DNA from: Deltaproteobacteria bacterium
GTDB taxonomy: Bacteria > Desulfobacterota > DSM-4660 > Desulfatiglandales > Desulfatiglandaceae
DNA length: 5,393 bases
Assembly: GCA_019307645.1 (NCBI GenBank)
Contig: JAFDJF010000222.1
Span: 1 to 5,393, forward strand
Reading direction: 5' to 3'
The notes beneath the pieces were generated by a model. That model worked only from the letters and a program-made list of their open reading frames with translations, ran no database searches and was not told the origin of the DNA. Both the position numbers and the translations under genes were made by a program. Shown here one piece after another: positions 5,053 to 5,393 of this stretch; the stretch's first letter is position 1, and the number at the start of each line of letters is the position of its first letter.

Positions 5053-5393
5053 TCATCGGATGAAATCTCGAATGACCCGTACAAAGGCAGAGGGTTGTTC
5101 AAGGGCCATCATGTGCCCGGCCCGGTCAATGACAGCCAGCCGGGAATCCGGAATACGGCTTATCAAAAATTCTCCGTATTTTACCGGTGTCATCCTGTCT
5201 TCAGAACCGCATACGATCATCGCAGGGAGTTTGATTTCTCCCAGGCTTTTCGTAACATCAAACTTGTCACAGGCACTCAAGTCATCATGGGTGACTGTCG
5301 GGGGTGTTTTGAGAAAATCCGCCTGGGCAGCCGCTACCAATGAGGACGGCGCATCCGGCCCAAACATCATCTCTACCATGAGCCCGATGGTTT
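5053..5393 (-). CDS. Alpha/beta hydrolase, C-terminal part (5' end outside window)
   Basis: The frame is open to the window edge, so the ATG at 5377-5379 is internal. About 112 C-terminal residues are present out of the usual 250-280. The two triad residues expected in this half are visible: the Asp in LPAMIVCGSEDRMTPVKYGE and the His in IDRAGHMMALEQPSAF. The nucleophile Ser (GxSxG) and oxyanion loop lie beyond the edge. This arrangement, with GSEDRMTP then AGHMMALEQP, is typical of AB hydrolase-1 esterase or carboxylesterase-like enzymes of broad substrate range, so the substrate cannot be named. The lid region before it (FGPDAPSSLVAAAQADFLKT) is variable in the family. It ends at TGA (5053-5055), about 280 bases upstream of trmO on the same strand, with an inverted repeat in the gap, so shared transcription is uncertain. 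Confidence 0.88.
   Translation of the reverse strand, partial: TIGLMVEMMFGPDAPSSLVAAAQADFLKTPPTVTHDDLSACDKFDVTKSLGEIKLPAMIVCGSEDRMTPVKYGEFLISRIPDSRLAVIDRAGHMMALEQPSAFVRVIRDFIR

Noticed and set aside
4540..5343. Plus-strand frames antisense to trmO (4540-4806) and to the hydrolase (5038-5343)
   Set aside because: The opposite strand encodes clear conserved motifs; these are shadows.

Overview
The window looks like an accessory, partly eroded stretch of chromosome from an anaerobic proteobacterium-like organism. A sulfate-reducing or related Desulfobacterota lineage is my best guess. It rests on the style of the genes: an acyl-CoA/acetate CoA-transferase, a Mut7-C fragment, a GABA aminotransferase plus alanine dehydrogenase pair, a short TsaA/TrmO protein and a DUF4143 ATPase. 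There is no rRNA or other marker to confirm it.

Layout. Positions 2-646 (+) are the GC-rich C-terminal half of an acetyl-CoA hydrolase/transferase entering from the left edge. From 647 to about 1760 lies roughly 1.1 kb of AT-rich DNA without an intact gene. It contains the recognisable N-terminus of a Mut7-C ubiquitin/RNase protein (1198-1338), possibly a second frameshifted piece of the same gene, and a short unidentified coding-like remnant. At 1762-2391 (+) is an intact TetR/AcrR-type repressor with a TTG start. From 2534 to 2978 (-) there are two catabolic gene fragments fused out of frame: the PLP-lysine region of a GABA-type aminotransferase and the first ~85 residues of alanine dehydrogenase. 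At 3074-4261 (+) is an intact AAA_14/DUF4143 ATPase. Its promoter region carries four alternating half-sites at exactly 11-bp spacing. On the minus strand follow a TsaA/TrmO-type tRNA methyltransferase homologue (4348-4773) and the C-terminal part of an alpha/beta hydrolase (5053 to the right edge). A 17-bp perfect inverted repeat sits between them.

The genes do not form one pathway. The picture is of a decay zone (about 650-2980) in which at least three genes have been truncated, interrupted by a surviving regulator and bordered by a self-contained ATPase unit. The most interesting signal is the phased dyad array in front of that ATPase. The protein has a winged-helix-like segment between its AAA and nuclease-like parts, so autoregulation is a testable idea. 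Nothing here amounts to a demonstrable new multi-gene system.
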